In this document: positions 32,731 through 40,852 of the stretch, one piece after another
How the letters are laid out: the number at the start of each line of letters is the position of its first letter
Position numbering within the stretch: position 1 is the first letter of the stretch
Assembly (NCBI GenBank): GCA_030867875.1
Contig: JAOWCC010000577.1
Coordinates: 326,660 to 390,659 of the forward strand
DNA from: Actinernus sp. WN-2022
Taxonomy: Eukaryota; Cnidaria; Anthozoa; Actiniaria; Actinernidae
Reading direction: 5' to 3'
Length of the DNA: 64,000 nt
The notes under the pieces: generated by a model
The model's database searches: none
What the model was told of the DNA's origin: nothing
What the model saw: the letters and a program-made list of their open reading frames with translations, nothing else
Made by a program: the position numbers and the translations under genes

Positions 32731-33408
32731 ATGGATGTCCGTTTCCAAGCGCCCTGCAATATCTTGATCACGGGTCAGAGTCAATCGGGAAAAACGGTGT
32801 TCACCGAAAGACTCCTGCATCATGTGAAATCCCATTTCACCCACCCACCCCTCACGATCGTGTACTGCTATGGCAGTGCCTGGCAACCCCGGTTCACTGC
32901 CCTGCAAAAACAATTGGGGGTGAAATTTGTGGAGGGGCTTCCCGACGACCCGTACGCCCCCTTTCGCGGCAAGCCAGGCCTCTTGATCCTGGACGATTTG
33001 ATGAAAGAAGGCTCCAAGGACGAGCGGGTGGTGGACCTGTTCACCAAAGGCTCGCACCACCACAACATTTCCGTGCTGTACCTGACCCAGAACATTTTCC
33101 CCCCAGGCAAGTACGCGCGCACCATTTCCATCAACGCGCACTACCTGGTGGCTTTTAAAAACGCTCGGGATTCGTTGCAAGTCCGGAAATTGGCCGAGCA
33201 GGCCTTTCCGGGGCAAGTACCGGCAGTGATGCGGGCCTACCAGGACGCGACCCAACGCCCCTTTGGCTACCTCCTCTTCGACCTGCACCCCCGGACCCCA
33301 CCCCAAATCCGATTGCGCACCAACATTTTCTCCGAGGAGGGACAACAGCATCGCGCCTACGTGCTGGAGGAGGATCAAAAGGGGGTGGGAAGGCGTTGGA
33401 CCTGTTGA
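32731..33408 (+). CDS. Packaging ATPase (FtsK/HerA, A32 type)
   Basis: 225 residues. Walker A ILITGQSQSGKTVFTE (near residue 13), Walker B GLLILDDLMKEG (near residue 88), and the sensor-like VLYLTQNIFPPGKYARTISI block typical of A32-type ATPases. It would pump genome into capsids. Near its end the sequence holds an in-frame A AAG GGG heptamer (33378-33384); a -1 move there joins it to the overlapping frame that continues as the next small ORF. The annotated stop is TGA 33406-33408. Confidence 0.92.
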   Translation: MDVRFQAPCNILITGQSQSGKTVFTERLLHHVKSHFTHPPLTIVYCYGSAWQPRFTALQKQLGVKFVEGLPDDPYAPFRGKPGLLILDDLMKEGSKDERVVDLFTKGSHHHNISVLYLTQNIFPPGKYARTISINAHYLVAFKNARDSLQVRKLAEQAFPGQVPAVMRAYQDATQRPFGYLLFDLHPRTPPQIRLRTNIFSEEGQQHRAYVLEEDQKGVGRRWTC

Positions 33409-33695
33409 AACTCCTAGCACAAACACCCAAGGTTGTGATGCCTGGTTTGTCCTACAACAAGCTCTACACCAAACTACAAAAGCACCTCGTAGGAAAGCAA
33501 CTGCAACTAAGAGAGCAACGAGGGGGTACTAAGAAAAAGAAGAAGGTCCCCTCGGTACAAAGAGCGAGTAAATCAGTGGGTCGAGAGCTTCGTGGGGCGG
33601 TGTGGAAGAGACCCAACAAAACAACCTTCCATCCCCCCTTTTCCGTGTCGAAAAAGGTCCCGAACAAAGGGGATTGGATTAACTTTATAGGTTAA
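33384..33695 (+). CDS. Small basic protein overlapping the ATPase end
   Basis: A frame open from at least 33384 reads LDLLKLLAQTPKVVMPGLSY, then Lys/Arg-rich sequence, and ends GDWINFIG with TAA. The conserved-looking LDLLKLL start lies upstream of the first ATG (33438), inside the ATPase gene, so expression would need a -1 shift at the 33378-33384 run, a non-ATG start (TTG 33396) or splicing. It may be a C-terminal extension of the ATPase or a separate virion protein. Confidence 0.45.
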   Translation, partial: GGKALDLLKLLAQTPKVVMPGLSYNKLYTKLQKHLVGKQLQLREQRGGTKKKKKVPSVQRASKSVGRELRGAVWKRPNKTTFHPPFSVSKKVPNKGDWINFIG

Positions 33696-33725
33696 GCCCC
33701 CCAGGGAAACCGTTCAGTTGTGGTG

Positions 33726-34163
33726 ATGGCCTTCCCCTTGCTTCAACGTCACGCGCTGTTCATCCGACAATTTGCCAAAGCGGATCTCGGTCAGAAAAAG
33801 AAACTCATCCGGGCCGCGAGTCACACTCAAATCAACGCCGTCAGCGAAGTGGTGCACAACGCCTTGCGTGGAACTTTTCCGATAGGGGCCCGCGCCAAGA
33901 AAGTCTTTGCTCCCATCAAGGTGAAACTTCGAAAAATAGCCAACAAAGCCCTGCCGCCGGCCGTGAGGAAAAGGATTCTGCTCTCCTCCTCGACAGCGGT
34001 GCAGAAAGCCAAGCTTAAAAAGGCCGTGGGCCAGCGAGGGGGCTTCATTTTCACGACCGCCGCTCTCATTGCCGCCGCCGTTTTTGCTGCCAAAGCGGCC
34101 GCCGCCGGAGCTATCAGTGGAGGCGTGGCTTACGGAGCCAAGAAAGCTTTGGACGCCGCTTAG
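33726..34163 (+). CDS. Small conserved Polinton protein with C-terminal hydrophobic segment
   Basis: About 145 residues from ATG 33726. FIRQFAKADLGQKKKLIRAA, INAVSEVVHNALRGTFP and basic spacing lead to a QRGGFIFTTAALIAAAVFAA segment. This matches a widespread Polinton pattern (HAxxIRxLxKA...xHxxxINAxSEVxxNxLKG...GG then hydrophobic tail), thought by composition to be a virion protein. The hydrophobic C-terminus could insert in a membrane. The gene overlaps nothing and is followed after 5 nt by a basic ORF. Confidence 0.6.
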   Translation: MAFPLLQRHALFIRQFAKADLGQKKKLIRAASHTQINAVSEVVHNALRGTFPIGARAKKVFAPIKVKLRKIANKALPPAVRKRILLSSSTAVQKAKLKKAVGQRGGFIFTTAALIAAAVFAAKAAAAGAISGGVAYGAKKALDAA

Positions 34164-34168
34164 GTCTT

Positions 34169-34459
34169 ATGGTCCAAACAATCCGCAACTTGCCGGCGCC
34201 CGAGGGTACAGACCCGGCCCGGTGGCAGTTATTTTTAGCCCGCCTGCGAAAAAGGCAGCGCCAAACCGTCCCGGGAAAAAAAGTCAGCAGGACCGTGCGG
34301 GCGGCGAAGCAAATCCAAAGAAAGTATAAGACGCGGCCGCCCAAGAAGAAATCCCAGACAGGGAAAAGGAAGCGGGCCCCACACCACCCTCCAGCAGCCC
34401 CAGTAGGAATTTCGGTGACGCGATGGTCAGTGAAGCGACACAAACGAAAAAAGCGATGA
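34169..34459 (+). CDS. Arg/Lys-rich small protein, core-like
   Basis: 96 residues, over one third Arg/Lys, with KKVSRTVRAAKQIQRKYKTR and a C-terminal VTRWSVKRHKRKKR. A diverged duplicate with a UAG break lies at 35273-35626. The composition suits a DNA-condensing virion protein such as adenovirus VII or mu, without demonstrable homology. It overlaps the start of the next gene by 37 nt. Confidence 0.5.
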   Translation: MVQTIRNLPAPEGTDPARWQLFLARLRKRQRQTVPGKKVSRTVRAAKQIQRKYKTRPPKKKSQTGKRKRAPHHPPAAPVGISVTRWSVKRHKRKKR

Positions 34460-35025
34460 AAGAGGCCGAGGGGAAGAACCCTATGCGCATGGTCTTGGTG
34501 CCGGAAGAGTCCATGCGGTGGTTGGAACAACAGCTTCGTGTGGACACGACCAAAGGGGTTAAAGTGCTCAGTCAGTACCAAACGGCCATGGCGCAGGTCC
34601 TAGAAACCCCAGAGAAACCGGCAAGCGCTGACCAGTTTCAAGATTTACTCCAAAAATACGTCCGACGTCGCGAAACCATTGAGCCTAGTCCCTTCACGGC
34701 CGTGGCGGCCAAAGTGTTAACCCAGAGCCAAAGGGGCGCTTTGCGTCGCGTGCCCCCCTCCAGCAAACCTTTAGCGTCGGTGCTGGTCAATCTGTTGAAA
34801 CTGAAAGGAGCCCAGAAAATTACCTGGAATGCACAAGGGGAAGTGAAACTCTACGGGCAAACCCTGCCGGGCAGTCAAATTGCCGATCTGATTAAAGAAG
34901 CGGTGCATCCTTCTTCCACCCGCACGTCGCCCGGCTACCGTGATTTCATGCAATTTCTAGCGGAAGAAAAAATTCCTAAAGATCTCGTCCGCCACCCCCG
35001 GGATCTCATCTCCAAGAAGAAATAG
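34423..35025 (+). CDS. Conserved Polinton protein of unknown function
   Basis: 200 residues. Helical N-terminal half (MRMVLVPEESMRWLEQQLRV, KVLSQYQTAMAQVLETP) and a C-terminal block AQKITWNAQGEVKLYGQTLP followed by SQIADLIKEAV and RDFMQFLAEEKIPKDLV. The I.W...GE....G....S.I.DL...PxGxxxFxxxL...NIP pattern recurs in many invertebrate Polintons, but no function is known to me. After TAG 35023-35025 the same frame stays readable for about 22 codons (YTPRPKRTAATPEEPLLLP) to a TAA near 35094. Confidence 0.6.
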   Translation: MVSEATQTKKAMKEAEGKNPMRMVLVPEESMRWLEQQLRVDTTKGVKVLSQYQTAMAQVLETPEKPASADQFQDLLQKYVRRRETIEPSPFTAVAAKVLTQSQRGALRRVPPSSKPLASVLVNLLKLKGAQKITWNAQGEVKLYGQTLPGSQIADLIKEAVHPSSTRTSPGYRDFMQFLAEEKIPKDLVRHPRDLISKKK

Positions 35026-35094
35026 TACACGCCCCGGCCTAAACGAACCGCCGCGACTCCAGAAGAACCCCTACTACTACCCACCCCTTACTAA

Positions 35095-35272
35095 GATCTC
35101 CCGCCCCGCCGAGAGGAAACACCGTTCTCCAGGACCCCCTACAAAGCCTTCCCCCGTGGGGGGTCCCGTGGGGGTCCCCGTGGGGGTAGCCGTCGCCTCT
35201 CTTTTGGCACAGGCTCCGCCCAAAAACCGCCTTTAAATTGGCGTCCTTTTTAAATCCCCCTTCATTAACGCC
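35095..35272. other. G/C-rich direct repeats between two basic-protein genes
   Basis: Around 35150-35195 the phrase CGTGGGGGTCCC recurs about three times, giving G-run clusters that could fold on themselves. A TTTAAAT-type AT patch follows at 35232-35255, upstream of the next ATG, and may act as a weak TATA element. Confidence 0.4.
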
Positions 35273-35626
35273 ATGGCACGAACCCTAATGAGACCCGCGG
35301 GGATGGGACAACCCCACTGGCAACGCCGTGTCGCCCAAGCCACCGCAGGGAAGAGGATGGCCCGGAAGAGGATGGCCCGCCACACCGTGGTGGGTAAAAA
35401 ACCCAGCAGGACCGCCCGGGTGGTAAAGCAAATACAGAAATAGTATAAGGCGCAAAAGAAAAAGAAAGCCCAGACAGGGGGGACGCAAACAGTCCGCAAG
35501 ATCACAAGCCGAAAATCGAAAGACGGCCGTACCGAAACAACGATCCGAACGACGACCACTTCGGGCAAGCGCAAAGGCAAGAGTATCAGCCGGTGGAACG
35601 TCAAACACCTGAAGAAAAATACTTAA
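35273..35626 (+). pseudogene. Paralogue of the basic core-like protein, with in-frame UAG
   Basis: From ATG 35273 the frame reads 56 codons including VGKKPSRTARVVKQIQK, meets TAG at 35441-35443, and continues in the same frame (YKAQKKKKAQTGG ... KGKSISRWNVKHLKKNT) to TAA 35624-35626. The segment around the stop matches KVSRTVRAAKQIQRKYK of the gene at 34169, where an Arg or Gln codon stands at the UAG position. Either a nonsense mutation or read-through. Function presumed as for its paralogue. Confidence 0.5.
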
Positions 35627-35633
35627 AGAAAAA

Positions 35634-35677
35634 AAGCTGTGAACGTTCAAGCTGTGAACGTTCAAGCTGTGAACGTT
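35634..35677 (+). repeat. Three 15-bp tandem repeats before the MGLD gene
   Basis: AAGCTGTGAACGTTC occurs three times head to tail (35634, 35649, 35664), the last running directly into ATG 35678. The units are in frame with the ORF, so they could add residues if a non-ATG start were used, but placement in the 5' leader is more likely. Confidence 0.8.
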
Positions 35678-35938
35678 ATGGGTCTAGATATTACTTTCTA
35701 TGGAGCTGAGGAAGGCGGCGGCGATGTCATTGTGGGCGAGTGCCACATGTGCTATTCTACGTTTGGGTACTGGATGGAAGATTACCTGAGCGAAGGCGAA
35801 AGGAAGCAGTATGTGCTGAGCGACTGCGAAGGAACCTATTATGGATTCTATGTGGAGTTGGTCTATGATATTTGTATTTGGGAAGGATTCCTGCGCAAGC
35901 ATCCAATACTCCAGCCTTACAAGATGGAGTTCCTCTAA
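35678..35938 (+). CDS. Small MGLDITFY protein, uncharacterised
   Basis: 86 residues from ATG 35678. It begins MGLDITFYGAEEGGGDVIVG and has CHMCYSTFGYWMEDYL and YYGFYVELVYDICIWEGFL: acidic, aromatic-rich, one CX2C. An MGLD start followed by a Gly-Tyr-Trp block is also seen in small bacteriophage proteins of unknown function; that link is a resemblance only. The stop overlaps AATAAA (TAAATAAAAG). It is convergent with DNA polymerase. Confidence 0.5.
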   Translation: MGLDITFYGAEEGGGDVIVGECHMCYSTFGYWMEDYLSEGERKQYVLSDCEGTYYGFYVELVYDICIWEGFLRKHPILQPYKMEFL

Positions 35939-35978
35939 ATAAAAGACTGAGACTTTGGTATCACAGCTCAAAGGAACT

Positions 35979-35992
35979 GAACCATTTATTAC
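35979..35992. terminator. Convergent polyadenylation signals
   Basis: TTTATTACAATAAA carries a minus-strand AATAAA (for the polymerase mRNA) and a plus-strand AATAAA; another plus-strand AATAAA overlaps the MGLD stop at 35938. This marks the 3' ends of two converging transcription units. Confidence 0.65.
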
Positions 35993-36027
35993 AATAAAAA
36001 AATTATTCTAGAGTCTCTTTGTTTTCT

Positions 36028-39000
36028 TTAGTAGCCGTAAGGGTAGCTCTGGTAGCCGTGGAGAACCCTCTTGTCGTAGACCATCTTGAAGGTCTTGGTC
36101 TCTGGGCGGGTGTGCAACGTCCGGTCTTGGGTGTTGCGGTGGATGGCGTGCGGCGTCACCACCGTCCGTGTGGGCTCCCCTTGGCCTTGCACCATGGCTA
36201 CCATGGTCTCGAGGTTCACGATCGCCCGATTTCTCACGTTGAGGCGTAGTCCTTTCACTTTGCAGACTGTGCGGCCTTGACTCGTTTCATACCCGTAACT
36301 CTTGGGCCCGGTACAGGCAAAACGGACAATGTGGTCGCCTTCTTTAAGTTCGTTTGTCATGTCGCCTAGAAATCGGCCGACCGGGGGCGCCACTTGGCCT
36401 ACGTTCTGCGTGAAATAGATGCTGTCCGTATCGTGGTAGACGATGCGGTCCTTCAAGAGGTGGAGGTAAGAATAGAGTTTCAGGCGTGCATGGGCTGTGG
36501 TGTAGGCGGCAAACACAACGTTGGTGTGGGGGTTGGAGTCAATGTGCTGTGGGGTGGCGGTGTAGTGGACTTGCACCATGTCTTCGTGCACGAACAGAAT
36601 GTCTTGCACTTCCTTCTCGTCGCTCATCATGAGATCGAAGTAGCGGGCCAGGTCGGTGACGTACTCCGTCTGCCGAGGGTTCTGCTTCTGGCCAAACTTG
36701 CCCCACAAAGTGTTGAGCATCCATTTCGCCAGGGCCCGCATCCCCGCGTTGAACTCGATCTTGTCCCACTCCAGTAAGATCCCCGTGGCCCTCCGGTAAT
36801 TCTCTATAAAAGAGGCTTTCTCGGCGTCGGTGTGGCACCCGGGCGGCCACCCGCTCGCCTCTTGTTTAATCTTGAGGAAAGTGTTCACGTATTCCGTGAA
36901 CAACCCCTGGGTCCCGGTAGCGGGATCGTACTGTTCCGACTCGGGATAATGCCATACCCGGTACATTTCCAGGACCCGGTAGCCTTGGCGCAGGGCCTCG
37001 TGAAGTTCGTGGCTCACCCAAGTGCCTGTCAAAGCCCGGGCCTCGTCGCCGTGTGCGCAGGACACCTGGTTCTTGTCTTCGGCGCAGGTCCGACAGAGGG
37101 TAAATAGCAGTTTCTCCCCCACATGCATCGGGAGAACCGGGAAAAATAGGCGGCGTGGCGGCAAGATCTTCAGGTGGATTAACCCCTCGTACGGGAGGGT
37201 AGGGTCTAGATCTTTTGTGAGGATGTCTGGATGGCCCAGCGGGAACCGTTGCGTTTTTTGCACCCAGGGGTATAGGGAGCACACATCCAGCGCCTCCATC
37301 CATTCTCTCCCCCATTCTCCCTCGGTCGCTTCCCAGTAAGTCTTGATCCCGTTGGTTCGCCCTCCAAAGAACGCTTTCCTGGGGTCGAGGGGAAGCTGGG
37401 CTTGAGGGATGGGTGCTAAGGCAACGATGGTCGGGTCCAAGGCCATGGCCGCACGAATTTCGCACTCCCTAATCTGGACCACGTGGTACCCTTGCTGTTT
37501 CAGGTACAACATTTTGTCCCGGGTCCGGTCGGCCAACGTTCTCATTGTGCAGTGGAGCAGGGGATGCACTCTATCTTGAGGGGTGCAACGGTCACAGCCG
37601 TGCCAGAAGCAGCCATTTATTTCGTAGGCCGTGTGGGTGGCCGCGTGGTACCCGTCCAGTTTGTAGGGGCCCACGTGCTTCTCTCCCAAATTGCCCGCGT
37701 GCTGGATCTGAATTCCGTCCCGCCGCTCCACGTGGGCCAACCATTGGAGCGCCAACGCCGACTGCACGTCCTTGGGCCGGTAGCCGAGCCGTGGTAAGAC
37801 CGCAATGGTGTTAGGTCTGAGGAATTTCTTGCGGAACACTAGGTTGCATAGGGAGGCGAGGGTTACGGTCTTGGTAAAGGGGTCTATCCCCGCCGCTTTC
37901 ATCATTATTGTCCGGAACGCCAAACAGGCCGGTTTCAAGATGGCCACATCCCGATGGCAATAGAGGGCCAACTCTTTCTGGAAGTCGAAGACCCCGCCGC
38001 GGGCCCGTTCGGCCGCATGCCAGGCCACCAGTTCTTGTTTGCCTTGCGGACTCAACGAATCCGGTTCGTAGTAATGCAGGTCTGGTAGTGGCCCCACGTA
38101 CTGCTGATGTTCTGGTTTGTTAAAAAAGATAGGAAAATCCAGCTTGTTGAGATTTTCGGCGTTGAACCCAAACGTGACGGGAAATTGTTTGAGGGCCAGA
38201 GGGATGAAGAGGAGGGAATCTTTGATAACCAACTTGTACTCGGGGATGGTCACCACCATAGCTTTGCCGCCGCGGAAGAGCACTTTCGGTTTTATGGCAT
38301 TCTTGAAGAGATACTCGAGGATGGGGTACGAGTCGTACCCCATGGCGTTGTGGGCCAGGCACACGTAGTTTTTGTGATCCCCCGAGAAGAGCCAGTCACA
38401 GAATTGGGGGAGGGCCGTGGGGCCTCGGAACTCTACTTTCCGTGGACCGCATTGAGTGCAGGTGGGTAAGTCTGACGTCACACAGAGATCGCACACTTTC
38501 GAGACCCCCGCAAAGTTGACCACGTGCTGCGCTTCCAGGGGCATGGCTTCAAAATCAAAGAACAGGTACCGGAACTTGTCCTCATGCCCCTCGTCTTCCG
38601 CGGCGGCTCTCTCTGTCTCCTCTTCTTCCGCCAGGAGGGCCGCGTAGGCATCTCCATCTTCATCTTCATCTTCTCCTCCCCCACCACCTCCTTCTGGGGC
38701 TAGGCGCGGGACTTGTTGGTCCGCCACTTGCATGTAGCACAAGTGGTTCGGGGGGACAATAGCTTTGCAACTCCGGCAACGGTATTCTCCGCACACGTGG
38801 ACTCCGTCCCGGCCACGAGCCAGATGGTCCATCGTCACCCCGAACTGGACACAACGCGTGTACCGTTCGCACGAACTCCATGTTCTGGTGTATAGATTCC
38901 CTTGCCCCGTCCGGTGGGGTTGGTGACGGCGGTGGTTGTCGAAGCAGGCCCCACTCTTGAACCACCGCCGGCACTGGTCGCATTTTCTCCAAGAAAATCT

Positions 39001-39144
39001 CTCTCCAGGGGGGAGGGGAGAGCAGTCTTTGACCCCACAACAGATACAGGTCGTGTCACAAACGTGTTGTCTAGGGTTGTTGTAGGTCTTCTGGCAGAGG
39101 GGGCAGAAGTGTTTGGCGTTCAGGAGCCCCCTCATGTTGTTCAT
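36028..39144 (-). CDS. Protein-primed family B DNA polymerase, intact
   Basis: Replicates the element genome. Start chosen at 39144 (MNNMRG); the frame is open to 39249 but that extension is hydrophobic and overlaps the divergent RING gene. About 1038 residues. Residues 13-135: Cys/His zinc clusters (HFCPLCQKTYNN, WRKCDQCRRWF, CRSCKAIV). 155-190: acidic linker. Exonuclease: FFDFEA (about 195), AHNAMGYDSYPILEY (about 265), YCHRDVAIL (about 395). Polymerase: DVCSLYPWVQ motif A (620), KWMLNTLWGKFGQ motif B (807), VYHDTDSIYF motif C (903). Between them, EINGCFWHGCDRC and YLKQQGYHVVQIRECE (508-562) form a Vsr-like nuclease insert known from Polinton polymerases. All catalytic Asp residues are present. 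Confidence 0.95.
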   Translation of the reverse strand: MNNMRGLLNAKHFCPLCQKTYNNPRQHVCDTTCICCGVKDCSPLPPGERFSWRKCDQCRRWFKSGACFDNHRRHQPHRTGQGNLYTRTWSSCERYTRCVQFGVTMDHLARGRDGVHVCGEYRCRSCKAIVPPNHLCYMQVADQQVPRLAPEGGGGGGEDEDEDGDAYAALLAEEEETERAAAEDEGHEDKFRYLFFDFEAMPLEAQHVVNFAGVSKVCDLCVTSDLPTCTQCGPRKVEFRGPTALPQFCDWLFSGDHKNYVCLAHNAMGYDSYPILEYLFKNAIKPKVLFRGGKAMVVTIPEYKLVIKDSLLFIPLALKQFPVTFGFNAENLNKLDFPIFFNKPEHQQYVGPLPDLHYYEPDSLSPQGKQELVAWHAAERARGGVFDFQKELALYCHRDVAILKPACLAFRTIMMKAAGIDPFTKTVTLASLCNLVFRKKFLRPNTIAVLPRLGYRPKDVQSALALQWLAHVERRDGIQIQHAGNLGEKHVGPYKLDGYHAATHTAYEINGCFWHGCDRCTPQDRVHPLLHCTMRTLADRTRDKMLYLKQQGYHVVQIRECEIRAAMALDPTIVALAPIPQAQLPLDPRKAFFGGRTNGIKTYWEATEGEWGREWMEALDVCSLYPWVQKTQRFPLGHPDILTKDLDPTLPYEGLIHLKILPPRRLFFPVLPMHVGEKLLFTLCRTCAEDKNQVSCAHGDEARALTGTWVSHELHEALRQGYRVLEMYRVWHYPESEQYDPATGTQGLFTEYVNTFLKIKQEASGWPPGCHTDAEKASFIENYRRATGILLEWDKIEFNAGMRALAKWMLNTLWGKFGQKQNPRQTEYVTDLARYFDLMMSDEKEVQDILFVHEDMVQVHYTATPQHIDSNPHTNVVFAAYTTAHARLKLYSYLHLLKDRIVYHDTDSIYFTQNVGQVAPPVGRFLGDMTNELKEGDHIVRFACTGPKSYGYETSQGRTVCKVKGLRLNVRNRAIVNLETMVAMVQGQGEPTRTVVTPHAIHRNTQDRTLHTRPETKTFKMVYDKRVLHGYQSYPYGY

Positions 39145-39151
39145 GACGTCA
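39144..39151. promoter_or_regulatory. Perfect CRE palindrome between divergent genes
   Basis: TGACGTCA, the consensus ATF/CREB site, overlaps the polymerase start codon and lies 80 nt upstream of the RING-gene ATG. It could drive both genes. Chance occurrence of an 8-mer in 64 kb is about one, so position rather than presence is the argument. Confidence 0.4.
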
Positions 39152-39229
39152 TAGTGGTTGTTCTCGGTTTGGTAGAGGTACCAACAAGACAACAACAGAC
39201 AACAAACAACAAACAAGACAAGACAAGAA

Positions 39230-40167
39230 ATGGCTGTCCGAAGGCCCATTCGAGAGATGGAGGTACTATCCTGCTGACTTTCTTTTTGCCTTGGAATACC
39301 ACCGCTAATTTTTCTTTTGTTTTTCTAGAATATCCGAGGCGTACCCACACTCAACCTGGCTCAAGTAAGTTGTTGATGTTCTCCCACCTCCCTAAAACAG
39401 TGTTAACGTTCGGTCGCTGCTTCACAGAGCCGTTCATTTTATTGGCAAAATTTCCCCGTTGGACAAAAGTTTTGATTAATTTTTATAGGATTTTCTCGAG
39501 GCCCCACCGGGGGGATCTCCGCTCTTGTCAGAGCGCCCCTAGCGAACTAATTTCTCTAAAACATTATTCGTTTTTATTTTTTTATTTTTATTTTTAAAAT
39601 TTTTCTTTTCCGAATAGACTTTTTTACCTGTCGCTACAGACCTGAAGGATGTCCACTATCTACACCACGCACTTTTTTTTAAGACAATTTGGTCCATTAT
39701 AATTTTTCGTCATGGCATCACATTTGGGTGCATAACTTTACCCCTAACAGAACACTATAGTCGACGTTATGATCTTGTTTTCCCTCGATAAAGGAAAAGT
39801 TTACGCCATTGAAATTTTTTAGAAAGATATTTCCTGTTTCCTGAAGTTCCTCCCGTGGCATAAATTAGACCTAAATGTTTATTTTTTATTTTTTTAGTGT
39901 TTCAAATGTAACACAACCCAGGAGGATATATTACCACCTCTACCCTGTTGTAGGAGAACTGTGTGTGCCGCCTGTTTGATCTCCAGGATCTCTAAATTTC
40001 TAAATAGAAATGAAGTCCCCCGGTGCTATTTTTGTCAGTCAAAATTCCGACACCTATTTTACATAAAAGCGGGGAGCCTAATTCTATTTCACCATGGGAC
40101 CGTTTATGGCATTGTTGTTTTACCGATCGATTGCCAATACCAACAACATTATGGATTAGTTTATTAA
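39230..40167 (+). CDS. Predicted three-exon RING-type zinc-finger gene
   Basis: Exon 1 39230-39262 (ATG with purine at -3 and G at +4), donor GTACTA. Exon 2 39329-39364, preceded by TTTTCTTTTGTTTTTCTAG and followed by a consensus GTAAGT donor. Exon 3 39898-40167, preceded by ATTTTTTATTTTTTTAG. All three join in phase 0, giving about 112 residues. Exon 3 has a cross-brace cysteine pattern: CFKC, then LPCCRRTVCAAC, then RCYFCQ, like RING domains of the LPCC...VC..CL...C..C type. RING proteins are usually E3 ubiquitin ligases; the target is unknown. It is divergent from DNA polymerase. Introns are unusual but not unknown in Polintons. The prediction rests on splice signals alone. Confidence 0.6.
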
Positions 40168-40852
40168 AAAATTATGCCGCGGGAAGTTCTTCTCTTTTTT
40201 CTAAATTTTTAAAAACTTATTCGGGCAATTAGCCCACTTTTCAACATTTCTTGGTTTCAAAAAAAATAATTATAATAGGGCGATTAGCTCATTTTTCTCA
40301 ACATACTAGAGCGATTAGCTCACAAAATACTTTCTCCGTTTTTCCATTAGAGCAATGGCTCGCCTATTTTCGGGTATTTTCGGATATTTTCTCTCTCTTG
40401 AATGGGCCCACGGGATGGCCTGTATATATGTATATAGTTTTTTATATTTTTATATTTTTATATTTTGGTTGAAAGGATACCTTTGATTATTATTATTATT
40501 ATTTTCAAATACACATTTTTCTCAACATACTAGAGCGATTAGCTCACAAAATACTTTCTCCGTTTTTCCATTAGAGCAATGGCTCGCCTATTTTCGGATA
40601 TTTTCGGATATTTTCTCTCTCTTGAATGGGCCCACGGGATGGCCTGTATATATGTATATAGTTTTTTATATTTTTATATTTTTATATTTTGGTTGAAAGG
40701 ATACCTTTGATTATTATTATTATTATTTTCAAATACACTTGTATTAATACCTGATACCATGGTGAGGCTGAAATGGCCCACCGCCATTGTATTTTAAATA
40801 ATGGAAACAAAGTTGTTTTTACTCAAACAAAAGTCTCTTTTATTGTCTCCAA
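40168..40852. repeat. AT-rich spacer with an exact 224-bp tandem duplication
   Basis: 40291-40514 is repeated head to tail at 40515-40738 with one visible difference (TTCGGGTATT versus TTCGGATATT). Each copy has GAGCGATTAGCTC and GAGCAATGGCTC dyads; more degenerate dyads precede it (GGGCAATTAGCCC near 40218, GGGCGATTAGCTC near 40278). Minus-strand AATAAA near 40838 would serve the GRF gene. Confidence 0.85.

Noticed and set aside
35233..35665. Minus-strand ORFs opposite the second basic-protein gene
   Set aside because: They are antisense shadows of a Lys/Arg-rich reading; the plus strand aligns to a paralogue, the minus strand to nothing.
39144..39249. N-terminal signal anchor on Polinton-1 DNA polymerase
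   Set aside because: The hydrophobic stretch lies upstream of a good ATG, overlaps the RING exon antisense, and a membrane anchor makes no sense for this polymerase.
38902..39597. 231-codon plus-strand ORF over the polymerase start
   Set aside because: Most of it is antisense to conserved polymerase zinc-finger codons; only the spliced RING reading is supported in this area.
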